DNA of 64,000 bases, taken from Phylloscopus collybita (Eukaryota > Chordata > Aves > Passeriformes > Phylloscopidae). Below, one piece after another: positions 1 through 11,164 of this stretch (its first letter is position 1; each line of letters starts with the position of its first letter). The stretch spans positions 10,722,001 to 10,786,000 of the forward strand of contig JAJNNQ010000002.1 of NCBI GenBank assembly GCA_027886175.1, written 5' to 3'. The notes under the pieces were generated by a model that was not told the origin of the DNA, searched no databases, and worked only from the letters and a program-made list of their open reading frames with translations. The position numbers were made by a program, and so were the translations under genes.

Positions 1-1640
1 AATGACTTTTCTGAGCCTGTTAATAAGAGATGGGGAGTGCATGTTATCTTACACGTTCTTTGGGGCTTTCATCCTGGGATCAAGCTCCCAGGCTTTAGGG
101 CCAATGGAAAACTTTCACTTCTTTGTGCCTCAGTTTCCCCCCTTCGGGAAAGAGAAGTTTTAAACTTTTAAATTGATTTGGCACTTGTGGACAACAGAAC
201 TAGACACAAAGAAGGCTGTGGTCCTTTCAAGCAAATAAAATAGCCTCCCCCAGGTTCTGGTTTTGTTTTACTGTGTTTGCTGTATTTAATACTTGTCCTG
301 CAGAATCATTTATGCTAGTTCTTCCTGAGAGCCATGTGATAGATAGTCCTACATGGCCTGTGTGTCTTTTGCCAGAGTTCTTCAGCCAAATCCAGAGGAT
401 TGCAACTGAATGAACATACTTGTGAAGTGCTACTTACAAGAGGAAGGTCATCACACTCATGGGAAATGTGTCAATGAACGTCCTTTTCATCCCCCCATTT
501 TTACAATCAAATTGTAATAAACATGGCACAGAACAAGGTTCCTGTTAATAGTTAGCCAGGCTTAATCTTCAGTTTTCTTGCTTTCACATTTTTACAAAAG
601 GAAAAAAAAATCCACTCATTTTTTTTTCCTTTCTCTTCCATTTAAAAAAGAAAACAGAAAATGTAAGCTGATATGTTTCAGTTAACTATGATGAATCTGG
701 GCTAAGTTACTATGCTCTGTTCTCTGATAAACAGAGATGTTATTGTGCAGTCCTGGATAAAGTAACTGATTATACTGTTTGGACCATGAATGCAAAATGT
801 GTTGCAAGGATTTGGATGTCTGTAATTAACCAGTTGTAAATGCTGTGGTTGGTGGCTAAGCAGCTGTTCAGATCACTGTCAGAATTTCACCACTGTAAAG
901 GAGCGAGCATGTGTTATTCCTTTGTTTCAGGATGGGAAAGAACAGTTTGTATACATTTCTTTTTGCCCTAAAACAGAACAAACGTTGGCTCTAAACTGCA
1001 CTTACAGTGTTCCAGACTATATCAGTAGAAGGGAATTGTATTTGCCTGAGACTGTCTTTGTTTCTGGTGTAATGTATCAGACACCAAAGAGTATCACTGT
1101 GACCCAAAGGTTCATTTTTCACGAGGCTTTGCTGCTGCATACCTTGGACATTATTTCTGCTGTGGGCAGCTCTCCCTGTCCATGCACTGACTCACTGCCA
1201 GAATCCACATCTGTGGATATAACCAACCCCTAAGTTTGGATATTAAGAATCTCGTACTTTTTTTAAAGAACACATATCATCCTAATACAAGACTCAAGCC
1301 TTCTAGGACTGTCTAAAAATAAACCTTGCAGTTTGACATGGGTAACTCTTTCGTATGTGTAGACAGTAAAAAAACTTTGTCACCAGCAGATTATTTGAGG
1401 TGCAGCAGGTCAGACACTGGCTGCCTGAAAATCCTAATACTTGTAGGTGAAACTATGGTGTAAGACCTTTAGCACTCCAACCTCCTGACTATCTGGTTCA
1501 GGGAACGGTGAGTTCTCAGTTACAGGGAGTGGGAAGATGATGTCATCGAAAAGCTATTGCCCTGCTTTGATATTAGTAAATGTGCTCAAAGTTCTCTAGG
1601 GGCCTCCAAGGACTGAAAACCTCTCCCTGCTGTGGGATAG
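1..1640. other. No gene recognised
   Basis: Unique AT-rich sequence. Apart from the unrecognised frame at 922-1233, I see no exon with convincing splice sites, no repeat family and no RNA gene. Confidence 0.6.
922..1233 (+). other. Open frame after an acceptor-like site, unrecognised
   Basis: This frame of about 100 codons follows 'tattcctttgtttcag' (acceptor-like, AG at 929-930) and ends at TAA (1231-1233). An AATAAA hexamer occurs about 85 bp downstream (near 1318). That arrangement is what a terminal exon would show. The translation (beginning DGKEQFVYISFCPK after the putative acceptor) matches no family I recognise and has no domain, signal peptide or membrane segment. A chance frame is more likely, because frames of this size occur elsewhere in the window on both strands. 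Confidence 0.12.
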
Positions 1641-1648
1641 AGGTGTTT

Positions 1649-1866
1649 CTCTCTCTCTCTCTCTGTCTCTCACTCGACATTTCTTTACTTTTTGTTTTGT
1701 TTTGTGTGTAGGTTTGTTGTTGTTTGTTTGGTTTTTTTTCTTTTGGTTTTGGGTTTTTTGTGTTGTGGGTTTTTTTGTTGGTGGTTTATTCTTTTGTTTG
1801 TTTGGGTTTTTTGGGTTGTTTGTTTGTTTGTTTGTTTGTTTTTGTTTGTTTTGTTTTGTTTTTAAC
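1649..1866 (+). repeat. (CT)8 followed by T/G-only low-complexity block
   Basis: A (CT)8 run at 1649-1664 is followed, from about 1688 to 1863, by sequence almost entirely of T and G. It includes TTTTG and TTTG repeats at 1817-1840 and four GGG tracts at 1751, 1767, 1804 and 1813. Very few A or C residues occur in about 175 bp. The open frame through it (65 codons, Phe/Val/Gly/Cys-rich) is a composition artefact. Confidence 0.95.
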
Positions 1867-1869
1867 TGG

Positions 1870-3129
1870 AATGCCAGTGAAAGACTTTTAGGAAAATAAG
1901 TCTGTTTCTGCCCTGTTTAACAATTGTTTTGAAAATTAGTCTGAATCCATTCCTGTATCATTAATGAAAACGATATGAGCAGAAAAATCACAGAAATCTG
2001 AGTGTTAGTGGGGAAGAGGGGGAGGGGGAGACAGGACGAAGTCCTTTGCAAAACAAAACAGTAGGTGCCAATGTTGATGTCTTTTAAGGCATGCCTTTCA
2101 CTAGGCACTATGGATAACTTATTAGCAATCAAAACCTGAGGGGCCGGATTCCACTTTTTCTTTTCCGCATGCACAGCATAAAAAAGAATAGAGTGAAAGG
2201 TCCTGGCAAGCTGCCAGTCCTCCTCCTCGGATAAGGGGGTGAGTGATACAACACCATGGCTGTGTTTCCTTCTCCCATCTTGCCTATCACATGGGGAAGT
2301 GAGCGATTGCTGAGCTTTTTCATGTCTGAGAGCTGGACTGGGCTTTGTCCTCCTTGTTCTGGTGACAGACAGCTTTACAGCATTTATGACTGAGGGCCAA
2401 ACCAGCCTTGGGGACATCTGAAATTTTAAATCTATCTGGTTCTGGGTTCTGCTGCTGTCTTATGCCTTCATAGCAGGACCATCATGTGTACTAGAGCCAC
2501 AAGCCTAGGGTATGTGCTAAAATGCCAGTGGCAAACATAAATGGCTTAAGTTTTGTCTCAAACTTCTCCCACACAAATTGATGAATTTAGCTTTTTAAGT
2601 TGTAGAGTCTATGCATTGTGAGTTTTATTCCCAACAGTGAAACCTGACTTTGATTTGTTTAATCATGGAATACTGGATTCTCCAATATTTTCCAAGCTGC
2701 AGTGAGGTTTTAGCAGGACAACAAGTATCACAAGACTCCTGATAAAATCACAGGAGTTAACAAGGCTAGCACTTGGAGGAGCTTTGTAGATTCAGCCTTT
2801 TCTGCAACTAGCATTCCAATGAAACAGAGATTAACTGAATGTCTGGAACAATCTTGCAGAATATTTTACTTTGTGGGTTTTTTTTTTCCTTTGCATAAAG
2901 ACCCTCTTCAGACCATCTGAATAGGATGTCAATTGTCACATGCCAGCTCCCATGTCACTTGGTCAGTGACAAAACTTGTCAGGGGGAGGGAGGAGATGGG
3001 AGAAATGGAAGATTTAGCCCTTTTTGCAAAAGCCAGAAAATGTGGTGAGGACTCTCAGTGTTACCAAGCAGTATTGTAGTCCAATTTGCAGCACCACTGA
3101 AACTAATAACCTTCAGTAATAGCCAGCAG
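1870..3129. other. No gene recognised
   Basis: Unique sequence. A 166-codon minus-strand frame (1917-2417) overlaps another minus frame, has no recognisable domain and is probably chance. A T10 run lies at 2878-2887. Confidence 0.55.
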
Positions 3130-3260
3130 GGTGCTCGGCGTCACCGGTGATGTCACCGGTGACACCTCTGATACCTGTCCCCTGCTCGGCTGCAGCCGGG
3201 GGCGGCAGCCTGGGAACGTGGGAGCCGGGGATCTGGCAGCATTCCAGGGCGCTGAGTCAA
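3130..3260. other. Small CpG-rich patch with twin palindromes
   Basis: About ten CpGs fall in 130 bp of otherwise CpG-poor DNA. At 3140-3163 two consecutive 12-bp units (gtcaccggtgat, gtcaccggtgac) each contain the perfect palindrome TCACCGGTGA. The second extends to 14 bp (tgtcaccggtgaca, 3151-3164). CCGGT cores of this kind resemble grainyhead-like or other dimeric factor sites, but that is inference. The sequence 'gctgagtcaaag' near 3251 resembles an AP-1/Maf half-site. This could be a small regulatory element; no gene is visible beside it. Confidence 0.5.
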
Positions 3261-4720
3261 AGGTGAAATGCCAGCACCAGGGAGTGCTTGCTGGTTTCGC
3301 TGGCTGAAATACCACTCGCATTACACATTTATTATACTTACACGGGGAGAATGCGAAGATAGGGCAAAGGGGTAAACAGCAGGAGGAGTGCTGCGATGGG
3401 GAGAGGCAGTGTTCAAACATGATAAAAGTGCAGCTGTGATAAAAGAGCAAGAGTGTTGGCTGGCACGTATTGTTGCTGATACAGCATTGGACATTTATAA
3501 GAGTATTTTTTGTTTCCTTAGATGGGGGAAATGCACGTTTTTCTGTGTGTTTACCACATCTCCCATGCATTTCTGAAAACCTGCAGCTGTTCTGATTCAT
3601 AGCAGCAGAACCAAAGCAATATTTATGACTGCCCAAGGCATATGGGCAGTAGTTGCTGAAATTAAGGTCCTAGGCATGCAGCTAATCCCATGGACCTGAA
3701 ACATACACTTGAACCCCACTTCTTGTACTTACAGTCAGGCACATACTTCAATCACTGCAACAGAATTACTTTGCTTTGATTGACTTCTCCCACTTCCCAA
3801 GACAGAAATGGATAATTAATGTTGGCTTACATTCATATAATTGCTCTTGGAAGTTCGGGAGACTTTGTCACTTGTGACTTTTCTTTGTTCAAAAACATAA
3901 ACTAGCTCTGGAAATGGAAAAATATATGTTATTCTGTTATTTTGTGTGATTGTTTCAGTTTTTAGAACTAGCAGAGGACTATCTCTACAGGTACGCTTCA
4001 TCCCCTTTTAATTTGTTTTTAATATCTGTCTTGAAAAGGTACTACAGAAAGAGTGAATTTGGTTGTACTCTAGGAATACTTGTTTTGAAGTTTTGTAATT
4101 TTGAGGGAAGAAGCTTCAACACATTTAAAAATAAAACCAGGTACTTTCACAAGGTAGCAGTACCAGTGAAGCAAAGTTCTAAGTGATAGAAAAATTTTAC
4201 AGCTTTTTGCCACAGACCATGATGTAAGAAGAATTTCAGTGCATTAAATTAACTTACCATAATAGTTACTGAGCTCTGATTTTCAATGTAAAGATTCTGA
4301 CATCCAGAGGGGGATGTAGAAAAGTTTAATGAAGAGAAAGAGCCCAAAAAGTTGAAACAGAAAAAAGAAAAATATTCTGTTATGGCTTATTATTGATACC
4401 AAGATGAATGTAATAGCTGTCTCTTAATGAAATCTAAGAAGTGACAGATGTGGTTTATGGGGTGTCCCTCAAGCAGACATACACACATGACCCCTCTTTA
4501 AGAGCATTCAATATCCCAATTCCATGAGCACTTCGTGCTGGGCTTGGCTTTATGCACGTGAGGAGCCACTTTGATTCAAATTTCACATATGCTTCATGTT
4601 TGCAACCTTACTCTTCCAGGACATTTTCCAGCAAATTCAACACTCCTTTCATTTCTTCCAAATGCAAACTCTGCTGCATGCTTTCCTCCCTTCCAGTCAC
4701 TTAGAAAAATATGATCTGTT

Positions 4721-4765
4721 AAGTCAGTGGCAGAACTCCCACTGACTTCTGTAATGCTGGGAGTT
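4721..4765. repeat. Relic of a recurring 'CACTGACTTCAATGG' hairpin element
   Basis: The 10-bp arms aagtcagtgg (4721-4730) and ccactgactt (4739-4748) form a hairpin with an 8-nt loop. Overlapping it, aactccca (4734-4741) pairs with tgggagtt (4758-4765). Related motifs recur at about 17030, 27565, 30104 and 34231. I believe they derive from one old dispersed amniote repeat, but I cannot name the family with confidence. Confidence 0.5.
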
Positions 4766-6330
4766 AAGCTCTCTGCTTATGAGACTTACACATCTCTTTT
4801 TAGAAAACTTTCCAGCATTGCAAAAGGGTCATTTCAGTCCTGCAGCTCTCCAAAATGCTCTTACACTTTCCTTTTTACTAATATAATTTATTACCAGCAT
4901 TTATTATAATATTCTTTGTGGCTTTTGGAGGAGATTCTAAGGATTGATGACATGTCTGCTTATCTGAACATTTAAAGCTCTCATGATAATATTTATAAGA
5001 ATTTTTGGGTTTTATTTCTCAACCCTGCCCTCCTTTCCAAGATGCTGGATGTCAGATTTTTTGTTGCTATCTGCACCAAAATTGTATTTCATCCTCTGAT
5101 GCAATTTTTGTAAAAGATCTTAGTGGGAGTTCTGTCATTCAGAGGCAGTAGCCAAGAGATGGAAGGTGCTGAAGATTTCTCTCAAGGTTCATTTGCAAAT
5201 GATATGGAATGAGTTTGTATTTGTTCTCAGTCATACCAAGTTTGTCCATATCTTTTTACTCACCCTTGAAACAGAGGCATGCTGGAAAGATTTTTGTGTT
5301 CTTTATGTATCCTCCCCTAGCTTTGGCACTGCTATGAGGTAAAAGACCATGTTGCAGGAGAAATAAAATGAATCTGTGAAGAACTGTGGTGTTGTTACAA
5401 ATGAATTTACTATGTCCAGTTCCTTCACCATGTTTATTCCAAATGTACTGCCAAATACAGGGCAGAACGTGGCCCTCAAAGCAGCAGAGCTGACATCACA
5501 TCTGTGGGTTCAGAGTCAGAGGCTGATGGCTACTGGAATCAAACACTGGTTCTGCAGAACACAGATAATAGGTGAGATGGGTCCTACCTTTTGGTTCAGG
5601 TGTAGATTCATTGGTACTTTCAATTTCTCTTAAATTGATCTGAGTTGAAAATGCTCTGAAGTAATGGTGCACTGTGCAGAATTAAACTTCAAACCCTTCT
5701 TGACCACACTGAAGTAACCCTGTAGCATAACTACACATTGCTCACCTGCATAATCCTCATGAAACAAAAGTATTCCCACTTTGAAAGTCAGTCTTTTTGG
5801 AGTTTTGCTGCAAGAGGAGGTCGGACACTAATGAGACCGTTTGGCCAGCCAGTGCCTTGACAGGTTTCATTTATGGCTTGATTAGGCCCTGATTTAATGA
5901 CATACTGTACTACATGGAAGCACATCATCTTCAGTCATTTAACACTGAGTGGAGTCTGAATGTTTCATTTTGGCCGTTTCTCTGCACTTTTGAAACTAAA
6001 AGAAACACCCTGCAGAATAAAGTATCATTTAAGTAGAATGTTTAATTCCAACTGCAGTAGGCAATTACAAAGAAAACCATTCTGACTCTGCCCACTTCTC
6101 TGTTCCCCTTTTCAGTCCTTGAGGCCATACATTAATCCTGAGGTTCTATTATACTGTATAGGATATGTTTTGAATTTAAGATTTGTAAGGAGAAAGCAGA
6201 CAAAAGGTCAATCTCATGTTTCCATTCACATCCCTCTCTGTTATTCCAGGGACCCAAAAGGTTGATACATTGTCTAGATTTTGTTACTGGTGAATTTCTT
6301 TGTTACAGTGTGTTTTAGGATGACATAGGA

Positions 6331-6343
6331 TTTTTTTTTTTTT
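6331..6343 (+). repeat. Poly(T), 13 nt
   Basis: Short T13 run in unique sequence. Similar minor runs occur at 2878-2887 (T10) and 8033-8043 (A11). Confidence 0.85.
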
Positions 6344-6730
6344 GACATTTCTTTTCCATTGCTTCCAGCAGAGGGGCACCTCCAGAGCTCTGCAACACTC
6401 CAGTGGATTTTCTCTGTTGGATGACATCTAAGCACCCAAAGGCTTCACTAAATTATACTGTGGAATGAGCAGTCCTGGAGTTGCACAAGATCTGAAGTGC
6501 TACTGTGTTTTAGACTCTTTTCCCTTTGCAGTGGTTTTGGACCAAATGGATTTCAGGTGAACCCAGTGACACAAAAATTGCTGAGATAACCTCACTGTGA
6601 CAGGTGGACTGGTGAATATGTAGCACTCATATACATCCTGCCGTGGGAACAGGGCATGGTGCTATGTGGAATGGCTCACATCTATTTCTTGGCTCTGGGT
6701 TAATTGTGTTAACTTACACAGGAGTCTCCA

Positions 6731-7085
6731 GAAAGAAAAGAAAAGAAAAGAAAAGAAAAGAAAAGAAAAGAAAAGAAAAGAAAAGAAAAGAAAAGAAAAG
6801 AAAAGAAAAGAAAAGAAAAGAAAAGAAAAGAAAAGAAAAGAAAAGAAAAGAAAAGAAAAGAAAAGAAAAGAAAAGAAAAGGAAAGGAAAGGAAAGGAAAG
6901 GAAAGGAAAGGAAAGGAAAGGAAAGGAAAGGAAAGGAAAGGAAAGGAAAGGAAAGGAAAGGAAAGGAAAGGAAAGGAAAGGAAAGGAAAGGAAAGGAAAG
7001 GAAAGGAAAGGAAAGGAAAGGAAAGGAAAGGAAAGGAAAGGAAAGGAAAGGAAAGGAAAGGAAAGGAAAGGAAAGGAAAGAAAAG
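6731..7085 (+). repeat. Pentanucleotide satellite (AAAAG)29(GAAAG)40
   Basis: This is a 355-bp array of 71 pentanucleotide units with no interruption. It starts with one GAAAG (6731-6735), then 29 AAAAG units (6736-6880), then 40 GAAAG units (6881-7080), and ends with one AAAAG (7081-7085). Both blocks share one 5-bp register, so they differ only by A to G at the first base of each unit. The + strand is pure purine. The 150-codon lysine/arginine/glutamate-rich frames that read through it are artefacts of the repeat and are not genes. Array length is likely polymorphic, and exact copy number may be affected by assembly. Confidence 0.99.
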
Positions 7086-7822
7086 TATTTATTAAGAATG
7101 CATTATGTCAGGCTGAGATGAGGTTAATTATTTAACATCTGGCAAAAGCAGATGGATTCTCAGTTAACACAGTGAAATCCGTTCAGTCAGCACCTTGATA
7201 AGTCTCTTTCACTGTCTCAGGTGCCTTCCTGGAGACCCTGTGTATGTGTTTTCCCTTTGCTCTGCAGACGGCTGGGCAGCACATCAGGACACTTTGAAAC
7301 CATTGTCTGCCATCCCCTGCAAGGCTTTGGTAATTGGCAAGTGTGAACGATGTGGCTGGCAGACAGCCTCTTACTGCCTGGCCCCCTTGCCCAACAATTT
7401 GATGCTTTACTGAGCAGATTGGGTGCTGTACATCAGTATCCTGGGATGGATGTTCTCCAAGGTATATTTAGTTGAGATGTGGCCACTGCATTCTGCTGGT
7501 GCCTGTTAAAGCATTGGATTGGAGTTATTTAGGAGAATGTGTTTCAACACAGAGGCCACGTGATGCTCTTGGTGGCCTCACACAGGAAAGGAAGTCTAAG
7601 TTTAAGATGGGATGTGGTCTTCCATGAAGGAATGCACAATAGGTTGTCTCTATGTTAGAACAGAGTTTAAATATATTTCATTAATCATGAGATGTTTTTC
7701 ACTCAGTGTTGACCATCTTGATCTTCTTTCAAGAAGAGTTCCCTGTGGTCTTTGTAAAGGTAACCCTCAAAGAAGAACTTTTGTGCTTCTTTTGTGCAAA
7801 GAAGCATATAATTCAAATTATA

Positions 7823-7838
7823 ATGATTAATTAATCAT
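7823..7838. repeat. 16-bp palindrome of homeodomain half-sites
   Basis: The perfect palindrome atgattaattaatcat contains paired TAAT/ATTA cores, a layout bound by dimeric homeodomain proteins. A binding role is inference, since AT-rich palindromes also arise by chance. Confidence 0.8.
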
Positions 7839-10800
7839 ATTTGTGTGCTCCCCCTGGATCCCAGGCAGAAAATATGTGCAGGATTTCCCATGGCCTTCAG
7901 TTTGTTAGCAGCTTTTTATCAGGACTAAGTTTTTTAGTTTTAGTACAGTTTTTATTTGACTAAGGACCTTGTGAGACTATTCTGTATTAGCAGAAAAAGC
8001 TTCAGTACTGCTCTACTTTAAATTCATACTAGAAAAAAAAAAACCCAAAAAACCACAGAGAGATTGGAGTTCCAGGTATATCAAAACTTTCTGAAAGCAA
8101 AGAACCAAGATAAAATATACTTGAATGAGAAAAAGTCAGTGGGAACTTTGATTTTAAACTCCTCTCTTCAGATTCTTCACACTCTTGAACCTTGCTGGAA
8201 GTGCAAGACTGTACTGTCAGTGCTGTCATGTCATGTACGTGGGTCCAAATGTAGGAGAAATGCTTTTCCTAGTACCTCATATTTGCAATCCACGGGATTA
8301 AAGTCCCTGGTGTTGCTGTTTCAAAGTGCTGGTGTTCCACAGCGCCTGGAGATCGGTGAAGAAAAGTGCAATTTTCAGGTGTGATGCTTAGAGAGTGCTG
8401 CTCCTCTCATTTTGAAAGGTGTAAATCAGGAGTTGATCCACTGTAAGCAGCAGATTTTCTGCAGCTGGTGTGAAATAACCATCCAATTCCACAAAGTAAT
8501 GTCTCCAAGTCTGGAGATCCTCGGCCTCGCTGCTTCTGGCGCTTTCCAAGGCACGACTTGTGTGTTTCCGACTTAGCGAGTGCTTGCACAATTGATGGCC
8601 AAACATTCTTTCTGGGGCACTCACCATTTCCAAATATATCTATCTTTCAAGTAAATCAGTTTTGTGTTAATTAGTGACAGCTCTCTGCTAAAATATTCCC
8701 TTCATTCTTTTTATCACCCTGTGGCAGAGTTCTGCTTGCCCTGCCAGCTGTCCTTCACAGCAGGTCTTAAAGGTTTGAAGCCTTATTTGGTGTCTGCAGT
8801 GACCTTTTAAATTCCAGAGTAAAGTTGGGGCTGCACAACTCACAAATATAACACTTGTTAATAAAATGTCAGCTTTGTAGCAGTCAGACTTGCGTGGAGC
8901 TTTCAAACTGCATTTTCCATCAGGCTAATAGCTCAGGATTGTGTACATGTGCTGGCACAGCTGCAAGAAGGGTAAAACCTTCAAAAAGAGCTCCCTTCTG
9001 GTCCCACCATGTAATCAGGTCACAACTCTACCCCCTGGGGAAAAAAAATCATTTTGCCAGTTACAATCCTGCAAACAGTTGTTAGTTCCTTCATTGCTTA
9101 GGTGACCTCAGTGAAACCCAGAAATGCCAGGTTTTAAAGACTAAAAGATTGCCTATACCTTCAACCCCTGAAACAAGAAATGCCTGAATGTAAGAAATAA
9201 TAGTAGCAGGGAAAGGAAAGCGTGTGGGGGAGGGGAAGCAGAAGCAGCAGAATGGCGAGCAGATGTTTCCTAAAGAAGGTATAAACATGGAAAGCGAGCA
9301 GTCAGATTTTCCTTTAACTTTATAGTGCAGTTTACAAGTTCATTAAACAGAACTTCTGAGCAGGGCAGCCCTTGATGAAGGGTTGTTTAAGTTGAAACAT
9401 TCTTGATTTCCTGCTTAACTGACTCACTTGGTAAGATGCTCCGTAGTGATACCATCAGCCATGGAATAGTTAACAAAATCTTTGGATTGTATAAACCCCT
9501 GTTGTTTAGATAGTTCTTGACTTTTTCTGTGTAGCTTCTGCAAGTATGCTGGAAGCTCTGTGTAATGTACTCAAGAAAAATAACATTGATGTTGTTCAAA
9601 ACTGTCACTTTCTTATTCTTTTAATACAGTTATTATAGCAGATTAGAGTATAATGATCTGTCTGTGTAGTTACCTAAAGTAATTCCTTTTCAGTATTTAC
9701 TGAAACTACTGAAGTAGTATGTTTAAAACATGTGATGTTTAAAGATTTATCTAAGATTAGATATTGCCTGTGTTCATTCTAGTAAGCATCTCTTGATTTA
9801 ACAGTGATGTTTAGCTTGTCACACTGTGGCAAAAACTTTTGCCTAGTCCACAACAGGACTTATTTTTCTCTTCTATAAAATATTTTTAGCTGCAGACCTC
9901 TTGTTATCAATGAAAATTTGTCATTGGACATCAGTGGATTTCTACTTGGCTCAGTAATGCACTTTCATTACTGGGCTAATACTAGACAGCTGGAAGTTTC
10001 CTAGTACACATGCAATTCTCATTTAACCAATAATATGGAATAATCAGAATACTTTGAAATAATCACAAACAGTATGTGGTGAATTGACAATTGGCCTGTT
10101 CTGCGTGGGGAAAAAACATCAAACCTTTGAAAATCTATGTCATTGCATGGAACAGTACAAGGCTTTTCCAAGTTTTCTCTTCCACTGGCTGGCTCGCAGA
10201 TGTCTGTGCATAGCTCTAATCATCTGACATCACTGTTACACCTGTATTTTCATCACAAAATAAGAATATTTGCTTGACTGCTGCAGTTAAAATAAAGGTA
10301 TTCCTGTCTTTTTTCATGTCAAATAGGAGAAATGTTTAAATCAACTCAAATTATCACCTCATATTGAATATGAGATTTCGTTAAATGGTGCATTGCAAAC
10401 AGTATCTGTGTCACATTATAGTTGTGACTGTTTTCCATTGTATTTTCTAAAATGCTATAAATTAATATTCCAAAGCTGATAAGGAATGGTATTTTTGAAG
10501 AAATGCTAAGGAAATGCCATTAGGAGTATAGGAACAGATATATCTTTCTATCTTTGTATTCATTCTTCAGCTGCTGTATTCACATAATAGAAATCAGTTT
10601 GAAATCTCTGCAAATCCAATAGCAACATTTTGTGTACTGTTTGTAAACTCATTTGTCATGTTTGTAAATCCTTTTAAGTGATGATCTTAAAAGACATTTC
10701 TCCCTTTAGTATGAGAATTTCTATAATGCTTGCAGTCATTAAAAAAATCATCATTTAAGTCTTGCAAGGAATTGAACTACAGCTCTATTAAAAAAGCAGG

Positions 10801-10960
10801 CTCCACGAAGTTCAAAAATTAGCAAACACTACAAACTATTTCAAGTTTAAAAAACAGAACAAGTGTGATCTGGCAATGCTATTGAATTCCATCATTTACA
10901 TTTCGTTAAATATTATAACTCTCTTTTTAGCTGAAGTGAGGACTACAGTCTATCTTGTGT

Positions 10961-11085
10961 GTGCTGGTTTTGGCATAGTGTGTTATCTTCCTTCCTAGGT
11001 CAAGATCAGCTAAGGTGTGTCTTGGGGTCATTCCCTCTTTTCTGTATTTAAGGTAGTAGCTTCTGGGTAACTTGGGAACAATTTT
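10961..11085 (+). mobile_element. Possible degenerate avian LTR fragment
   Basis: 'gtgctggttttggcatagtg' followed by 'ttatcttccttcctagg' resembles the opening of LTRs of endogenous retroviruses common in birds. The resemblance covers only about 45 bp, and no second LTR, primer-binding site or retroviral gene is visible. If real, it is an old solo-LTR remnant with no coding capacity. It ends just before the T53 tract. Confidence 0.25.
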
Positions 11086-11108
11086 TAAATAGAGTATTTA
11101 GTTTACTC

Positions 11109-11110
<2 letters not shown>

Positions 11111-11163
<53 letters not shown>
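11111..11163 (+). repeat. Poly(T) tract, 53 nt
   Basis: There are 53 consecutive T residues, the longest homopolymer in the window. It directly follows a 10-bp inverted repeat, aaatagagta (11087-11096) and tactctattt (11104-11113), with a 7-nt spacer. CR1 does not leave poly(A), so the tract is not explained by the LINE family seen elsewhere here. It may be a slippage expansion, a retroposed-RNA tail in antisense, or partly an assembly error. Confidence 0.97.

Positions 11164-11164
<1 letters not shown>

Larger units (their letters stand above)
3261..6730. other. No gene recognised
   Basis: Unique sequence with one hairpin-element relic (4721-4765). A 32-nt interval at 3959-3990 sits between 'gtgtgattgtttcag' and CAG|GTACGC and would encode FLELAEDYLYR in frame, but its donor is weak. 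The 177-codon minus frame at 3103-3636 has no recognisable domain. Confidence 0.55.
7086..11110. other. No gene recognised
   Basis: Unique AT-rich sequence with the 16-bp palindrome at 7823 and the possible LTR scrap near 10961. Short frames on both strands (60-106 codons) carry no recognisable domain. Confidence 0.6.

Noticed and set aside
1917..2417. 166-codon minus-strand frame
   Set aside because: No domain, no splice or promoter context, and a second minus-strand frame is open over the same bases. Consistent with chance.
3103..3636. 177-codon minus-strand frame, the longest non-repeat frame
   Set aside because: It partly reflects the GC-rich patch where stop codons are rare. The peptide is Cys/Pro/Ser-rich and unrecognisable.
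4257..4311. Minus-strand 39-nt exon-like interval with a GTAAGT donor near 4258
   Set aside because: The acceptor lacks a good pyrimidine tract and there is no supporting exon. Such pairs arise by chance.
6643..7121. Two overlapping 150-codon Lys/Arg/Glu-rich frames
   Set aside because: They translate the pentanucleotide array. All forward frames stay open because the unit length is not a multiple of three and contains no stop codon.
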